Assembly (NCBI GenBank): GCA_015657575.1
Contig: JACDQN010000420.1
Location: 1 to 53,108 of the forward strand
Reading direction: 5' to 3'
DNA length: 53,108 nucleotides
From: Sphingopyxis sp.
GTDB lineage: Bacteria; Pseudomonadota; Alphaproteobacteria; Sphingomonadales; Sphingomonadaceae
In this document: piece after piece, positions 8,901 through 19,985 of the stretch
Position numbering within the stretch: position 1 is the stretch's first letter
Layout of the letters: every line of letters starts with the position of its first letter
Made by a program: the position numbers and the translations under genes
Notes under the pieces: model-generated
Database searches by the model: none
What the model was told of the DNA's origin: nothing
The model's input: only the letters and a program-made list of their open reading frames with translations

Positions 8901-11499
8901 CGACGCGCGCCTCCTCCAGGACGGCCTTCGAAAATTCGGGCAGCTCATATTCGGTCGAAATCTCGATCCCGACGATGTCGCGCCGCGTCAGCCGCGGCGA
9001 CGCGCCCTGGTCGTTGAGCGCGATCTGCATGATGCCGTCCTGCGAATAGCGCGACAGGATGGTGATCCCGAACCCGGCGTCATGCTTGTTGCCGTCGCGG
9101 TCGACGAGCGCGATCTGCAGGCTTTCGAGATATTTGCGCGCGGCTTCGGGCGCAATTTCCTCGCGATAGATCTGGTCCTTTTTCGCATCGTTGCGGCGAT
9201 AGCGCTCGTACAGCGCCTGCGGGCTGATGCCGAGCAGGCGGGCGATCAGGCGCCATGCGGTCGCTTCGACCTCGACCTTGCCCTCGTCGTCGGGGTCCTT
9301 CGGCCGCGTGATCGAAATGCGAAAGCTCAACGTGCCCGACATTTCCTCGATCGGATCGTCGGCGAAGCTGCGGTTCGGCGGGGTGGTCGACGGCGAACTC
9401 AGGCGCAGGAGCGATTCGAAATTGCGCCGCAGCGACGCCTTGCGGCATGTGCGCGTCAGGATCGATCGCCAGCGCAGAGCCTTGGCTGCGTCGAACAGCG
9501 ACATGCGCAGCGGCACGAACAGGCATTCGCGGACGCCTGCCAGCCGTTCCTGAACGGCGAAATGGCGCAGCACTTCGAAATATTGGATCGTGACCGCATG
9601 GCAGCGATTGTGGTTGGCGATCACTTCGGTCGTCGCGCCGACGCGTTCGCGCTGGCGCGACGTCTCGATCACCGTCGATCGCTGGCTGCGCACCGCCGAG
9701 GCGCCCTGCGACGTGCTGTCGCGCAGCTGGTTGAGCGTCGATCCCGACATTTCCCGTGAACTGTCCTGCCACGCGCTCGAACTGGCGCGGCTTGCGCCAC
9801 CGCCGCCGCCGATGACCAGCGGCCCGATCGCAAAGCCGATGCCCCCGCCGATCGCTTCGGTCGACGCCCGCGAGCCGCCGTTCAGATTCTCGTGGAACGA
9901 GGCGTTGGCGATTTCGTTGATGTCGCGTTCGCGGCTCAGGTCGGCGACCAGCGATTCCGCGGCATCCGCGCTCTCGTTGCGGCGCGCGGCATCGCTGCGG
10001 TCCCAATCAAGGATCGCGATCTGTTTTTTCTGCCCGGGGGCAAGCGGCAGGCTCTTGATCAGCTCGCCCAGCGAATAGCCGTCGGCCTTCCATTCCTGCT
10101 TGAAGGTCAGGATATGCCCGTGCGCGACGGTCGTCGCCTGATAGAATTCGGGGGTTTCGTCCCAATCGACCGGATTGGCCTCGGTCAGCGCGCCGCGCCC
10201 CGACACCGATTTCCAGCGCCAGTCGAAATAGGCCTTGAGCGCCTTTAGCGACGCCTTGCGCTCCATCATCATCAGCTTCACGGGCGTGAAGCCGTCGGGG
10301 TCGGCGAGCGCGGATTGCAGCGCCTCGGGCTCGATGCGCGCGATGGCGTCGTTGACGGGTGCCGCGGCGCCGCGCGTCTCGAAGGCGTTGTTCCAGCGCG
10401 CGCTTTGCGCGACGCCGGCGGTTTCGAGGACGCTGGTGTCGAGATAGGCCGAAACCGGCGTGTCTGTGACGGGGGCGGTCTCGACCGTGATACCGCCGTC
10501 CTTTGCCGCGTCGCCGCGCAGCATGCGCATGACGAGCTGCGACTGCTTCGCGTCCTCTTCGGGATTCAGGCTCCGCTGCGTCGCGCCGGCGTCGATCAAT
10601 CGCGCGATCGTGCCGGTGCCGAACGCCGCGTCGAACAGGGCGCCGGCGACATTGGCGTCGCGCACGCCGTCGGGCAGCGTCAGCCCCTTGATCTGCGGGT
10701 CGGTCGTGCGCACGATCTTGAAGAAGGTGAACTCCTCGAGCGTGCGGTTCGGAACGGTGAAGTCCGCGCAATTGCCGCCGAGGTCGGTGCTGAAACTCGC
10801 ACCTTCGCGCGCCAGTTCGTCGGCGTCGGGCACCGCGGGCGGTACGGCGGCGCAGGCGCAGTCATGATCGTCGGCCTCGGCGTCGCGTTCGTCGATCAGC
10901 AGGATCGGTTGCGGCAATTGTCCGTCGCGTACGGTCACCGGAAGCCGCAGCGCGGCCGAGGCCGGCCCGATTTCGGCCTCGGCCGCCGTGAAGACGCCTG
11001 CGACCGTCATCCCCGAAAAATAGCCCGAAGCATCCGACTGACCCGCGAAGATCGGAAACCGCTCGCCTTCGCCGTCGAGGCCATAGAGTCGCACTTCCTG
11101 CTTGCCCGGCGACGCCTCGCCGGCCTGGAACAGGCGGCCCGTGACGCGCTGCGGCGCACCGGCGGGGGCGGGGGGACGCGGCTCGACGGGCGGGGGCACG
11201 AAGCCCCGCGGCAGCTTGATCTTTTTCAAGGTGCCGCCGTCTTCGACCAGCTCGGCCAGCGGGCTGGCATGCGCGACTTCGCCCGTCGCCGCGATAACGG
11301 CGATCCGCGAACGCGGGTCGGCGCGCGCCTCGTCGTCGATGTCGATGCTATAATCGCCGCTATCGGTGACCGGTACGCGGAATTCGACGAAGCCGGGCTG
11401 ATCGAGCAGCGCCTTGTTGTAGAACAGTGCGACGGAAAGCGACGAAAGCGGCAGCGCCGTCTCGCCGTCGAGAGCAATGGCGCTCTTGTACCGAGTCAT
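5937..11499 (-). CDS. giant scaffold protein B with alpha/beta hydrolase domain and C-terminal beta-rich domain (two inferred frameshifts)
   Basis: ORF 6469..11532 (likely start MTRYKSAI at 11499) contains VVIVHGQAPAWNPI and VGLVGHSRGGEAITRA. Coding continues in the third frame (GRLSWKFGTRADVDDFQGPRSGRGALPTGASVDVLADVIPSIVMLPTHRQLHTPHITSAFILDVGSANSSPATLEEIF) and then in ORF 5937..6638 (SPVADIGGFDLLTFRLG...SEIWVDDICFIKR). Confidence 0.75.
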
Positions 11500-11778
11500 G
11501 GTCGACTCCCTGGTTCGTGAAGGCTGGCGCAAATGAACGGTCGCGGACGTTGCTGAACAACGCCCACGTCGCTTTCGACATCTGCGCTCACCCTTTCAAA
11601 TGGCGGCTAGTCGACCCGGTATTTTTTTACTGATCCTGCTGTCCCCGATCCGCATCGCTAACATGCAGTCCATGCGGACGCGTTCGCAATGGGCGATGGT
11701 GGACGGGCGATATTGGACGAAAGCGTCACGCTCGACAGTCCGTGGGAAAATGGCGACCAAAAAAAAGGGGTGCCACTT

Positions 11779-11790
11779 TGACACGTGTCA
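11779..11790. promoter_or_regulatory. perfect 12-bp palindrome TGACACGTGTCA, candidate operator upstream of the giant-protein operon
   Basis: Exact inverted repeat in the ~860-bp intergenic region. Confidence 0.35.
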
Positions 11791-12326
11791 CGAAAGCCGC
11801 TCTGTCCTATGTCAAATCCTGTTCGATGGCGCTCGCAAGCCCATCTCCACTCCCGTACCTCCCCAACAAGAATCGATCGGATATGCTTCAGGGCTTCCTC
11901 CGCCTCGCTTGACCGCGCGGCAGGCGTTCGCCCCGGCCATAGGCGCAACTCGTCGTGCGAAAGATTTTCTTCGTCGCACGGAGCGCCGCCGCGGGTTGAC
12001 CGAACGAATATCTATCATTTAAGTAGACATTGTCGTCGGACATGGTCGAACCGATGACGGGCTCTCCTCCTTCGACCCGCGGCTTTTGACCGGGAAGCAG
12101 CTTGCTCCGCGTTACCAACGGCTAAAGCGCGTAATGCTCGGGCGACAGCGCCAGGCATTGCGTTCCCCCCATCAGGGGTATTGCGATGCATATGTGTAGC
12201 ACCAGTTCATAACCGAACGCCGATGACGCCCGGGTAGCGGACAGACCGCGCCCGGCCACCGTCCCGTCGGCCCTTTCTTCATCCTGGCCGCGCCTCCCTT
12301 TCGCGAGGACGCATGCGGCTTCGCGT

Positions 12327-12344
12327 CCGGCGCGTCTGCGCCGG
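12327..12344 (+). promoter_or_regulatory. hairpin CCGGCGC-GTCT-GCGCCGG in leader of TonB/sulfatase operon
   Basis: Perfect 7-bp stem with 4-nt loop, just upstream of the 58-aa ORF start. Confidence 0.35.
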
Positions 12345-12357
12345 CGACAGGTGATCC

Positions 12358-12534
12358 ATGCCTTTGCTGACCCAATCCGACCTGTCGGATCTGGCCCGCT
12401 ATCCTGCGTCCCTGCGCAGCGCCGCCCGTGCGCTGTGGGGAGCGGAACCGGCGGCTGCCCGATCCGGCCCGGCGCCCCGCGCCATCCATCACATCAAAAA
12501 GGGGGCGGGACTGCCGCCCGGGGAAATGTCCTAA
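12358..12534 (+). CDS. 58-aa small ORF overlapping the TonB receptor start (TAATG)
   Basis: MPLLTQSDLSDLARYPASLRSAARALWGAEPAAARSGPAPRAIHHIKKGAGLPPGEMS*; stop TAA 12532-12534 overlaps ATG 12534-12536. Confidence 0.45.
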   Translation: MPLLTQSDLSDLARYPASLRSAARALWGAEPAAARSGPAPRAIHHIKKGAGLPPGEMS

Positions 12535-14942
12535 TGTCCAGATTCTCTCCCGAACATCGTTTGAAGCTTCTGCTCGGCGCCGCACTGCTGATCCCGGCCG
12601 CGCCGGCCACGGCCACCGAGACAACCGCAATCGAAGGCGAGGAGGCGGCCATCGATGCCGCCGAATTTGACGGCGCCGAAATCATCGTGTCGGCGCGCCG
12701 CCGCGACGAAAGCGCACAGGATGTGCCGATCGCGCTGTCGGTCGTCGGCGCTTCGCAACTCGAACAAACGGGGAATTACACGCTGACGCAGATCCAGCAG
12801 ATCGTGCCCAGCCTGCAGGTGTTCAGCTTCAATCCGCGCAACACCAACATCAATATCCGCGGGCTCGGCAGCAATGTCGCGCTGACCAACGACGGGCTGG
12901 AAAATGGCGTCGGATTCTATGTCGACAATGTCTATTACGGCCGTGTCGGGCAGACGCAGTTCGACCTCGTCGACCTGCAGCAGATCGAGGTGCTGCGCGG
13001 GCCGCAAGGCACATTGTTCGGCAAGAATACGACCTCTGGCGCGATCAACATCACCTCGCGCAAACCCAGCTTCGATCCCGAATTTTCGGGTGAGGCGAGC
13101 GTCGGCGATTATGGTTATTACCAGCTCCGCGCGTCGGCATCGGGCGGGCTGATCGACGATCTGCTCGCGGTACGGCTCAGCGGTTCGGCGACCGAGCGGC
13201 GCGGCTTTCTCTACAACACCACCCAGAACGAGCGCGCGCAGGATTATTCGAACTGGAGCCTGCGCGGGCAATTGCTCCTGACGCCGAGCGCCGATCTCGA
13301 AGTGCGCATCATCGGCGACTTTTCGCGCCAGAAGCAGAACCATGTCCTGAACGTGTTCGCGAATTATTTCGGGACGTTCGCCAATGGCGCCGCCATCCCG
13401 AACAGCTTCGCCGAGCGCGCGACGCGCTTTCCGGCCTACGTCTTTCCGACGATCGCCCCCTTCGCCCGGCGCGGCGAGGCCGACGGCCATTATCAGTCGA
13501 ACATGGACGGCTATGGTGTGTCCGGCCAGGTCGATTGGGATGTCGGCGCGGCCAGGCTGACGTCGATCACCGCCTATCGCTGGTGGGACTGGAACCCCGC
13601 GAACGACGGCGATTCCACCTCGCTGCCGATTGTCGTCAAGGCGCAGCAGGCGAACCGCCAGCGCCAGTTCAGCCAGGAAATCCGCCTGGCGTCGGATACC
13701 GACGGTCCCGTCAGCTATGTCGTGGGCGCCTATTATTTCTGGCAGATCATTCGCGGCGAGGGCGCCACGGCTTTCGGGTCGGCGGCGGGGCTGTGGAACC
13801 GACCGGCGGCCTCGCCGCTGCCGCTCGCCGTATGGGAAGCGGCGCTGAACGGGTTCGAGGCGAATTCGACCTCCGATCCGCGGACGCGCAGCTATGCGCT
13901 GTTCGGTCAGGCGGACTGGAAGATCAACGACCGCCTGACGCTGACCGGCGGGCTTCGCTTCACGCATGAAAAGAAGGATGGATCCTTCAATCAATTCCAT
14001 GTCGCGGGGGTCGATCTTTCGACCCTGCCGGCGGGCATCGCGACCAACGCGGCGCTGCTGCGGACCCAGTTCAACCCGGTCACCAGCTATTCGACTGCGT
14101 TCACCGACAACAGCCTCTCGGGCCTCGCGACGCTGTCGTGGCAGTTCTCGGGCGATGCGCTCGCCTATGCGACCTATTCGCGCGGCAACAAGTCGGGCGG
14201 GCTCAATCTCACCAACTTGCCGGCGGGGGTCCAGTCCGACGTCGCGCCGGAAAAGGTCGATAGTTACGAACTGGGCATCAAGTCGCAATGGTTCGATCGC
14301 AAGGTCACGCTGAACGTCGCGGGCTATTGGACCGAAATCAGCGACTATCAGACGGCGATCACCGAACAGATCGCGAGTTCGGTCAACGTCCGCCAATATA
14401 TCGCCAATATTCCGGGCGTGCGGTCGCGGGGTGTCGAAGGCGATCTCAGCGTCGCGCCGAGCGATCGGGCCAGCTTCTACGCGTCGGTCGCCTATGCCGA
14501 CACGACCTATAGCAATTATCCCAATGCACCGCAGGCGCCGGAATTGCAGATTCCCGGAACGGTCGCGGTACAGGATCTGACGGGCGAGCAGCTGCCGGGC
14601 GTCCCCAAATTCACCTATACGCTCGGCGGCGACCTGTCGGCACCGCTCGGCAATCTCGGCGGGCGCGACTTGTCGGCCTATGTCCACGCCGATTTCTCGC
14701 ATCGCTCGTCGTTCAACACCTCGTCGAGCAACAGCCGATATGGCAATGTTCCGGCTTACGGCATCACGAACGCGCGGATCGGTTTCAAGACCGACGACGG
14801 TCTGTTCGACCTGTCGATCTGGGCGCGCAATCTGTTCGACAAAAATTATTTTCAGACGCTGTCGCCGGCCGTCACCGGCATCGTCACCGCTTTGATCGGC
14901 GAACCGCGCACGATCGGCGCGACGCTGCGGACCAAGCTGTGA
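12534..14942 (+). CDS. TonB-dependent receptor
   Basis: EIIVSARRRDESAQDVPIALSVV plug, IEVLRGPQGTLFGKNTTSGAINI, C-terminal NLFDKNYFQT... Confidence 0.95.
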   Translation: MSRFSPEHRLKLLLGAALLIPAAPATATETTAIEGEEAAIDAAEFDGAEIIVSARRRDESAQDVPIALSVVGASQLEQTGNYTLTQIQQIVPSLQVFSFNPRNTNINIRGLGSNVALTNDGLENGVGFYVDNVYYGRVGQTQFDLVDLQQIEVLRGPQGTLFGKNTTSGAINITSRKPSFDPEFSGEASVGDYGYYQLRASASGGLIDDLLAVRLSGSATERRGFLYNTTQNERAQDYSNWSLRGQLLLTPSADLEVRIIGDFSRQKQNHVLNVFANYFGTFANGAAIPNSFAERATRFPAYVFPTIAPFARRGEADGHYQSNMDGYGVSGQVDWDVGAARLTSITAYRWWDWNPANDGDSTSLPIVVKAQQANRQRQFSQEIRLASDTDGPVSYVVGAYYFWQIIRGEGATAFGSAAGLWNRPAASPLPLAVWEAALNGFEANSTSDPRTRSYALFGQADWKINDRLTLTGGLRFTHEKKDGSFNQFHVAGVDLSTLPAGIATNAALLRTQFNPVTSYSTAFTDNSLSGLATLSWQFSGDALAYATYSRGNKSGGLNLTNLPAGVQSDVAPEKVDSYELGIKSQWFDRKVTLNVAGYWTEISDYQTAITEQIASSVNVRQYIANIPGVRSRGVEGDLSVAPSDRASFYASVAYADTTYSNYPNAPQAPELQIPGTVAVQDLTGEQLPGVPKFTYTLGGDLSAPLGNLGGRDLSAYVHADFSHRSSFNTSSSNSRYGNVPAYGITNARIGFKTDDGLFDLSIWARNLFDKNYFQTLSPAVTGIVTALIGEPRTIGATLRTKL

Positions 14943-16294
14943 TGAGCGGCGCTCCGCCCCCCACCGCCGGCGAACTCGCCCGCTTCTCGGCGATTGCGGT
15001 GCCGCTCGCCGCCGCCGGGCTTCCGCTCGGCGTCTATCTGCCCGCCATCTACGCGCGCGACTATGGCCTGTCGCTGACGGTGATCGGCGTCATCTTCCTG
15101 CTCGGCCGGTTGTGGGACGCGATCGCCGATCCGGTGATGGGATCGCTCAGCGACCGCACCCGCAGCATCTATGGCCGCCGCAAGCCGTGGATCGCGGCGG
15201 GCGGGGTCGTGTTCGGCCTGTCGTCGATCTTCCTCTTCTTCCCGCCCTTCGGCGTGACGCCGCTCTCGCTCGGCATCGTGCTCTTCTTCTTCTACCTCGG
15301 CTGGACGGCGGTGCAGATCCCGTTCCAGGCCTGGTCGGGCGAAGTCTCGGGCGACTATCACCAGCGCACGCGCATCGCGACATATCAGACCGTCGTGACC
15401 TCTTCGGCTTTGCTGCTCACGCTGATCCTGCCGACGATCGCCGACCAGCTCCGCCCCGGCGATGGGCATCTCCAGCTCTCGCTGATGGGCGGGCTCGTTC
15501 TGCTGTCGATCGTGCCCGCGCTGGTGCTGACGCTCACCGCGCTTCGCGAACCGCCGTTGCCCCCGGTCCCTGCCGGCAAGCCGAGCCTCCGGGAAACGGT
15601 TCGCGCGATCACCGGCGAGCCATTGCTGCTCCGCGTCCTTGCATCCGATTTCGCGGTGACGCTCGCGCAGAATATTCGCGCCGCACTGATCGTCTTTTTC
15701 GTGACCTTCTACATGGGCCGCCCCGAATGGGCCGGCGGGCTGTTCCTCTTCCAGTTCGTCTTCGGCATCTTTGCAGGGCCGATCTGGCTCAAGATCGGGC
15801 GGCGCTATGGCAAGCATCGCACCGCGGTGGCGGGCGAACTGGTGCAGGTCGCGATCAACCTCGCGCTGCTGCTCGTCACCCCCGACACCTTCGGCCTGTT
15901 GCTCGCACTGACGCTGGCACAGGGGCTCGCGCAGGGATCGGGCAATCTGATGCTGCGCGCCATCGTCGCCGACGTTGCCGACAAGCACCGGTTCGACAGC
16001 GGCGAGGACCGGACGGGCCTCTATTATTCGGTGTTCAGCCTGGCCGGAAAGACTGCCACCGCGGTTGCCATCGGCATCGCGCTGCCGCTCGTCAGCTGGC
16101 TCGGCTTCGACCCGAAGGGCGTCAACAGCCCCGAGGCGCTGACCGGCCTGCTGCTCGTTTTCGCGCTTGGCCCTGCCATCGCCCATGCCTTGTCCGCCGC
16201 CCTCATCGCGCGCTTCCCGCTCGACGAGGCGGCGCACGCCGAAATTCGTCGACAGCTCGATCCGGGGCCGCCCGATTACGCCTTCGCCGAATGA
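14939..16294 (+). CDS. MFS transporter, GPH/MelB-like sodium symporter type
   Basis: 451 aa; RLWDAIADPVMGSLSDRTRSIYGRRKPWI is characteristic of the GPH family. Confidence 0.9.
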   Translation: MMSGAPPPTAGELARFSAIAVPLAAAGLPLGVYLPAIYARDYGLSLTVIGVIFLLGRLWDAIADPVMGSLSDRTRSIYGRRKPWIAAGGVVFGLSSIFLFFPPFGVTPLSLGIVLFFFYLGWTAVQIPFQAWSGEVSGDYHQRTRIATYQTVVTSSALLLTLILPTIADQLRPGDGHLQLSLMGGLVLLSIVPALVLTLTALREPPLPPVPAGKPSLRETVRAITGEPLLLRVLASDFAVTLAQNIRAALIVFFVTFYMGRPEWAGGLFLFQFVFGIFAGPIWLKIGRRYGKHRTAVAGELVQVAINLALLLVTPDTFGLLLALTLAQGLAQGSGNLMLRAIVADVADKHRFDSGEDRTGLYYSVFSLAGKTATAVAIGIALPLVSWLGFDPKGVNSPEALTGLLLVFALGPAIAHALSAALIARFPLDEAAHAEIRRQLDPGPPDYAFAE

Positions 16295-16329
16295 CCCCCG
16301 CCGCAACCGATTATTCAAAGGAGACTGAT

Positions 16330-17283
16330 ATGACGGACCTTCACACAAGCTATGCCAATGCCCGCGACAGGAACATCCCGCTCAATATCACGCCGGTGAC
16401 CGGCACGATCGGCGCGATCGTCCATGGCGTCGAGCTTTCCGGCGACCTGCCGGCGCCGGTGGTGCAGGCAATCGAGGCCGCGCTGGTGCGGCACAAGGTG
16501 CTGTTCTTCCGCGACCAGCAGCATCTGACCGACCAGGAGCATGAGGATTTCGCAGCATTGCTCGGCGATCCGGTCGCGCACCCGACGGTCCCCGTTGCGG
16601 AAGGCTCTCGCTACCTGCTCGAACTCGACAGCCGCGAGGGTTATGCGGCGTCCAGCTGGCACACCGACGTGACCTTCGTCGATGCCTATCCCAAGGCGTC
16701 GATCCTGCGCGCGATCACCATCCCCGAAGCGGGCGGCGATACCCAATGGGCGAATGGCGAGACCGCGTACGAGGGCCTGCCCGAGGTGCTGCGCCAGCTG
16801 GTGAATAACCTCTGGGCGACGCACACAAACCTCTACGATTATGCGTCAATCCTGCAGTCGGCGCCCGACGCCGAAAGCGCGGCGAAGCGGATCAAGGAGC
16901 ATCGCAACGTCTTCGCCTCGACCGTCTATGAGACCGAACATCCGGTGGTGCGCGTCCACCCTGTCAGCGGCCAGCGCAGCCTGCTGCTCGGACATTTCGT
17001 CAAGCAATTCGTCGGGCTGAACCAGACCGACAGCGCGCGGCTGTTCCAGACGCTGCAGGATCATATCACCAAGCCTGAGAATGTCGTGCGCTGGCGCTGG
17101 CGGGAAGGCGACGTCGCCATCTGGGACAATCAGGCGACGCAGCACCGCGCCACCGCCGACTTCGGGCTCCAGCGCCGGACGCTGCGCCGCGCGACGATCC
17201 ACGGCGAGGTTCCGGTGGCGATCGACGGGCGCCGCAGCCGGACGGTGCGGCAGGAAAAGGCCGTTCAGTACGAGCCTGCCTGA
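16330..17283 (+). CDS. TauD/TfdA-family Fe(II)/2-oxoglutarate dioxygenase
   Basis: HKVLFFRDQQHLTDQEHEDFAALLG, SSWHTDVTFVDAYPKASIL (HxD), WDNQATQHRATADF. Confidence 0.92.
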   Translation: MTDLHTSYANARDRNIPLNITPVTGTIGAIVHGVELSGDLPAPVVQAIEAALVRHKVLFFRDQQHLTDQEHEDFAALLGDPVAHPTVPVAEGSRYLLELDSREGYAASSWHTDVTFVDAYPKASILRAITIPEAGGDTQWANGETAYEGLPEVLRQLVNNLWATHTNLYDYASILQSAPDAESAAKRIKEHRNVFASTVYETEHPVVRVHPVSGQRSLLLGHFVKQFVGLNQTDSARLFQTLQDHITKPENVVRWRWREGDVAIWDNQATQHRATADFGLQRRTLRRATIHGEVPVAIDGRRSRTVRQEKAVQYEPA

Positions 17284-17392
17284 TCGAAATCGGCCGGCGT
17301 CAGCCCCTTTCTCCCATCCTGCGATGGCGCCGGTCCAGACTGCGGCGCGCCCGGGTTTCATTCGCCCGCGGCGCGCCGCCCTTCTCCCATAA

Positions 17393-19029
<1,637 letters not shown>

Positions 19030-19032
19030 CGT

Positions 19033-19182
19033 TCAAGCAGAGCTCGCCGAGACGTCGACGGCTTCCAGCTTGTCGGCCTCAAAGGACGCATCAATCTCTA
19101 CGAAGTCGATATGCTCGTCGTGTTCAATATCGCTCTTCGGCAAAGCGCGACGGCTGGCTCCCTCCTCATGGACCATCTTCAT
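19033..19182 (-). CDS. 49-aa acidic small protein downstream of pirin
   Basis: MKMVHEEGASRRALPKSDIEHDEHIDFVEIDASFEADKLEAVDVSASSA*; below the ORF-track cut-off; same strand as upstream pirin. Confidence 0.45.
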   Translation of the reverse strand: MKMVHEEGASRRALPKSDIEHDEHIDFVEIDASFEADKLEAVDVSASSA

Positions 19183-19237
19183 GGGCTTACACCGTGTCGA
19201 AATGATAGTCCCGATTTCTCCCTCTTCTGTCGGCCAA

Positions 19238-19936
19238 TCACGGCAGGTCGATGAGCAGGACTTCGGCTTCGGTATCCGCCTCGATGGAGAGCGTGTCTTC
19301 CAAGGTCATCGCTGCGCCGTCACCTTCACGCATTTCGATCCCGTTGAGAGCGATAATGCCGCCGACAACTTGCACCCAATATCCACGCGTCGGGTCGAGT
19401 TGGCGTTCAATCGACTTGCCGTCGTCAAGACGGGCGATCGCCATGACGCTATCCTGACGCAGCGTCAGCGATCCCTCGCGCCCGTCGCCGCTCGCGACGG
19501 TAATCCAGCGGTTGCGAACCCCGCTCGTGGTAAAGGATTTCTGCTCGTAAGACGGCAAGCCGCCAGTCTCGGCCGGAATGATCCATATCTGGAGCAGGTG
19601 GGTGCGTTCGTCGGCGCTCGGATTGCGTTCGCTGTGGCGGATTCCGGTGCCCGCGCTCATCCGCTGGACTTCGCCCGCGCGGATGATCGCGCTGTTTCCG
19701 AGGTCGTCGCGGTGTTCGATGGCGCCTTTCAGCACGATCGTCACGATCTCCATATCTTGATGTCCATGCTCGGGGAGTCCGGCGCCTGGCACGACGCGAT
19801 CCTCGTTGAGCACTCTGAGCGCGCGGAAACCCATATATTTGGGGTCGTTGTAATCGGCGAAGGAAAAGCTGTGATGGGCGTCGATCTGGCCGCCCTGGTG
19901 GCGACCACGCGCGCCGCGGTCCCTGAAACGGATCAT
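19238..19936 (-). CDS. pirin family protein
   Basis: DAHHSFSFADYNDPKYMGFRALRVLNEDRV, GLPEHGHQDMEIVTIVLKGAIEHRDDLGN, MSAGTGIRHSE. Confidence 0.93.
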   Translation of the reverse strand: MIRFRDRGARGRHQGGQIDAHHSFSFADYNDPKYMGFRALRVLNEDRVVPGAGLPEHGHQDMEIVTIVLKGAIEHRDDLGNSAIIRAGEVQRMSAGTGIRHSERNPSADERTHLLQIWIIPAETGGLPSYEQKSFTTSGVRNRWITVASGDGREGSLTLRQDSVMAIARLDDGKSIERQLDPTRGYWVQVVGGIIALNGIEMREGDGAAMTLEDTLSIEADTEAEVLLIDLP

Positions 19937-19985
19937 CCTCATTCTCCCCAGGGGAGCGCCGTCAAAGGCGGCGCTCCGGTCATTG

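Noticed and set aside
6694-9759. 1021-aa plus-strand ORF and 10315..11520
   Set aside because: Antisense to the second giant gene, which shows real homology to its paralog; shadow ORFs.
12531-14702. 723-aa minus-strand ORF
   Set aside because: Antisense to the TonB receptor; Arg/Asp-rich shadow translation.
14852-17283. ORFs 14852..16348 (-) and the 5' part of 15112..17283 (+)
   Set aside because: Overlap the MFS gene; low-complexity. Only the 3' part from 16330 (TauD) is real.
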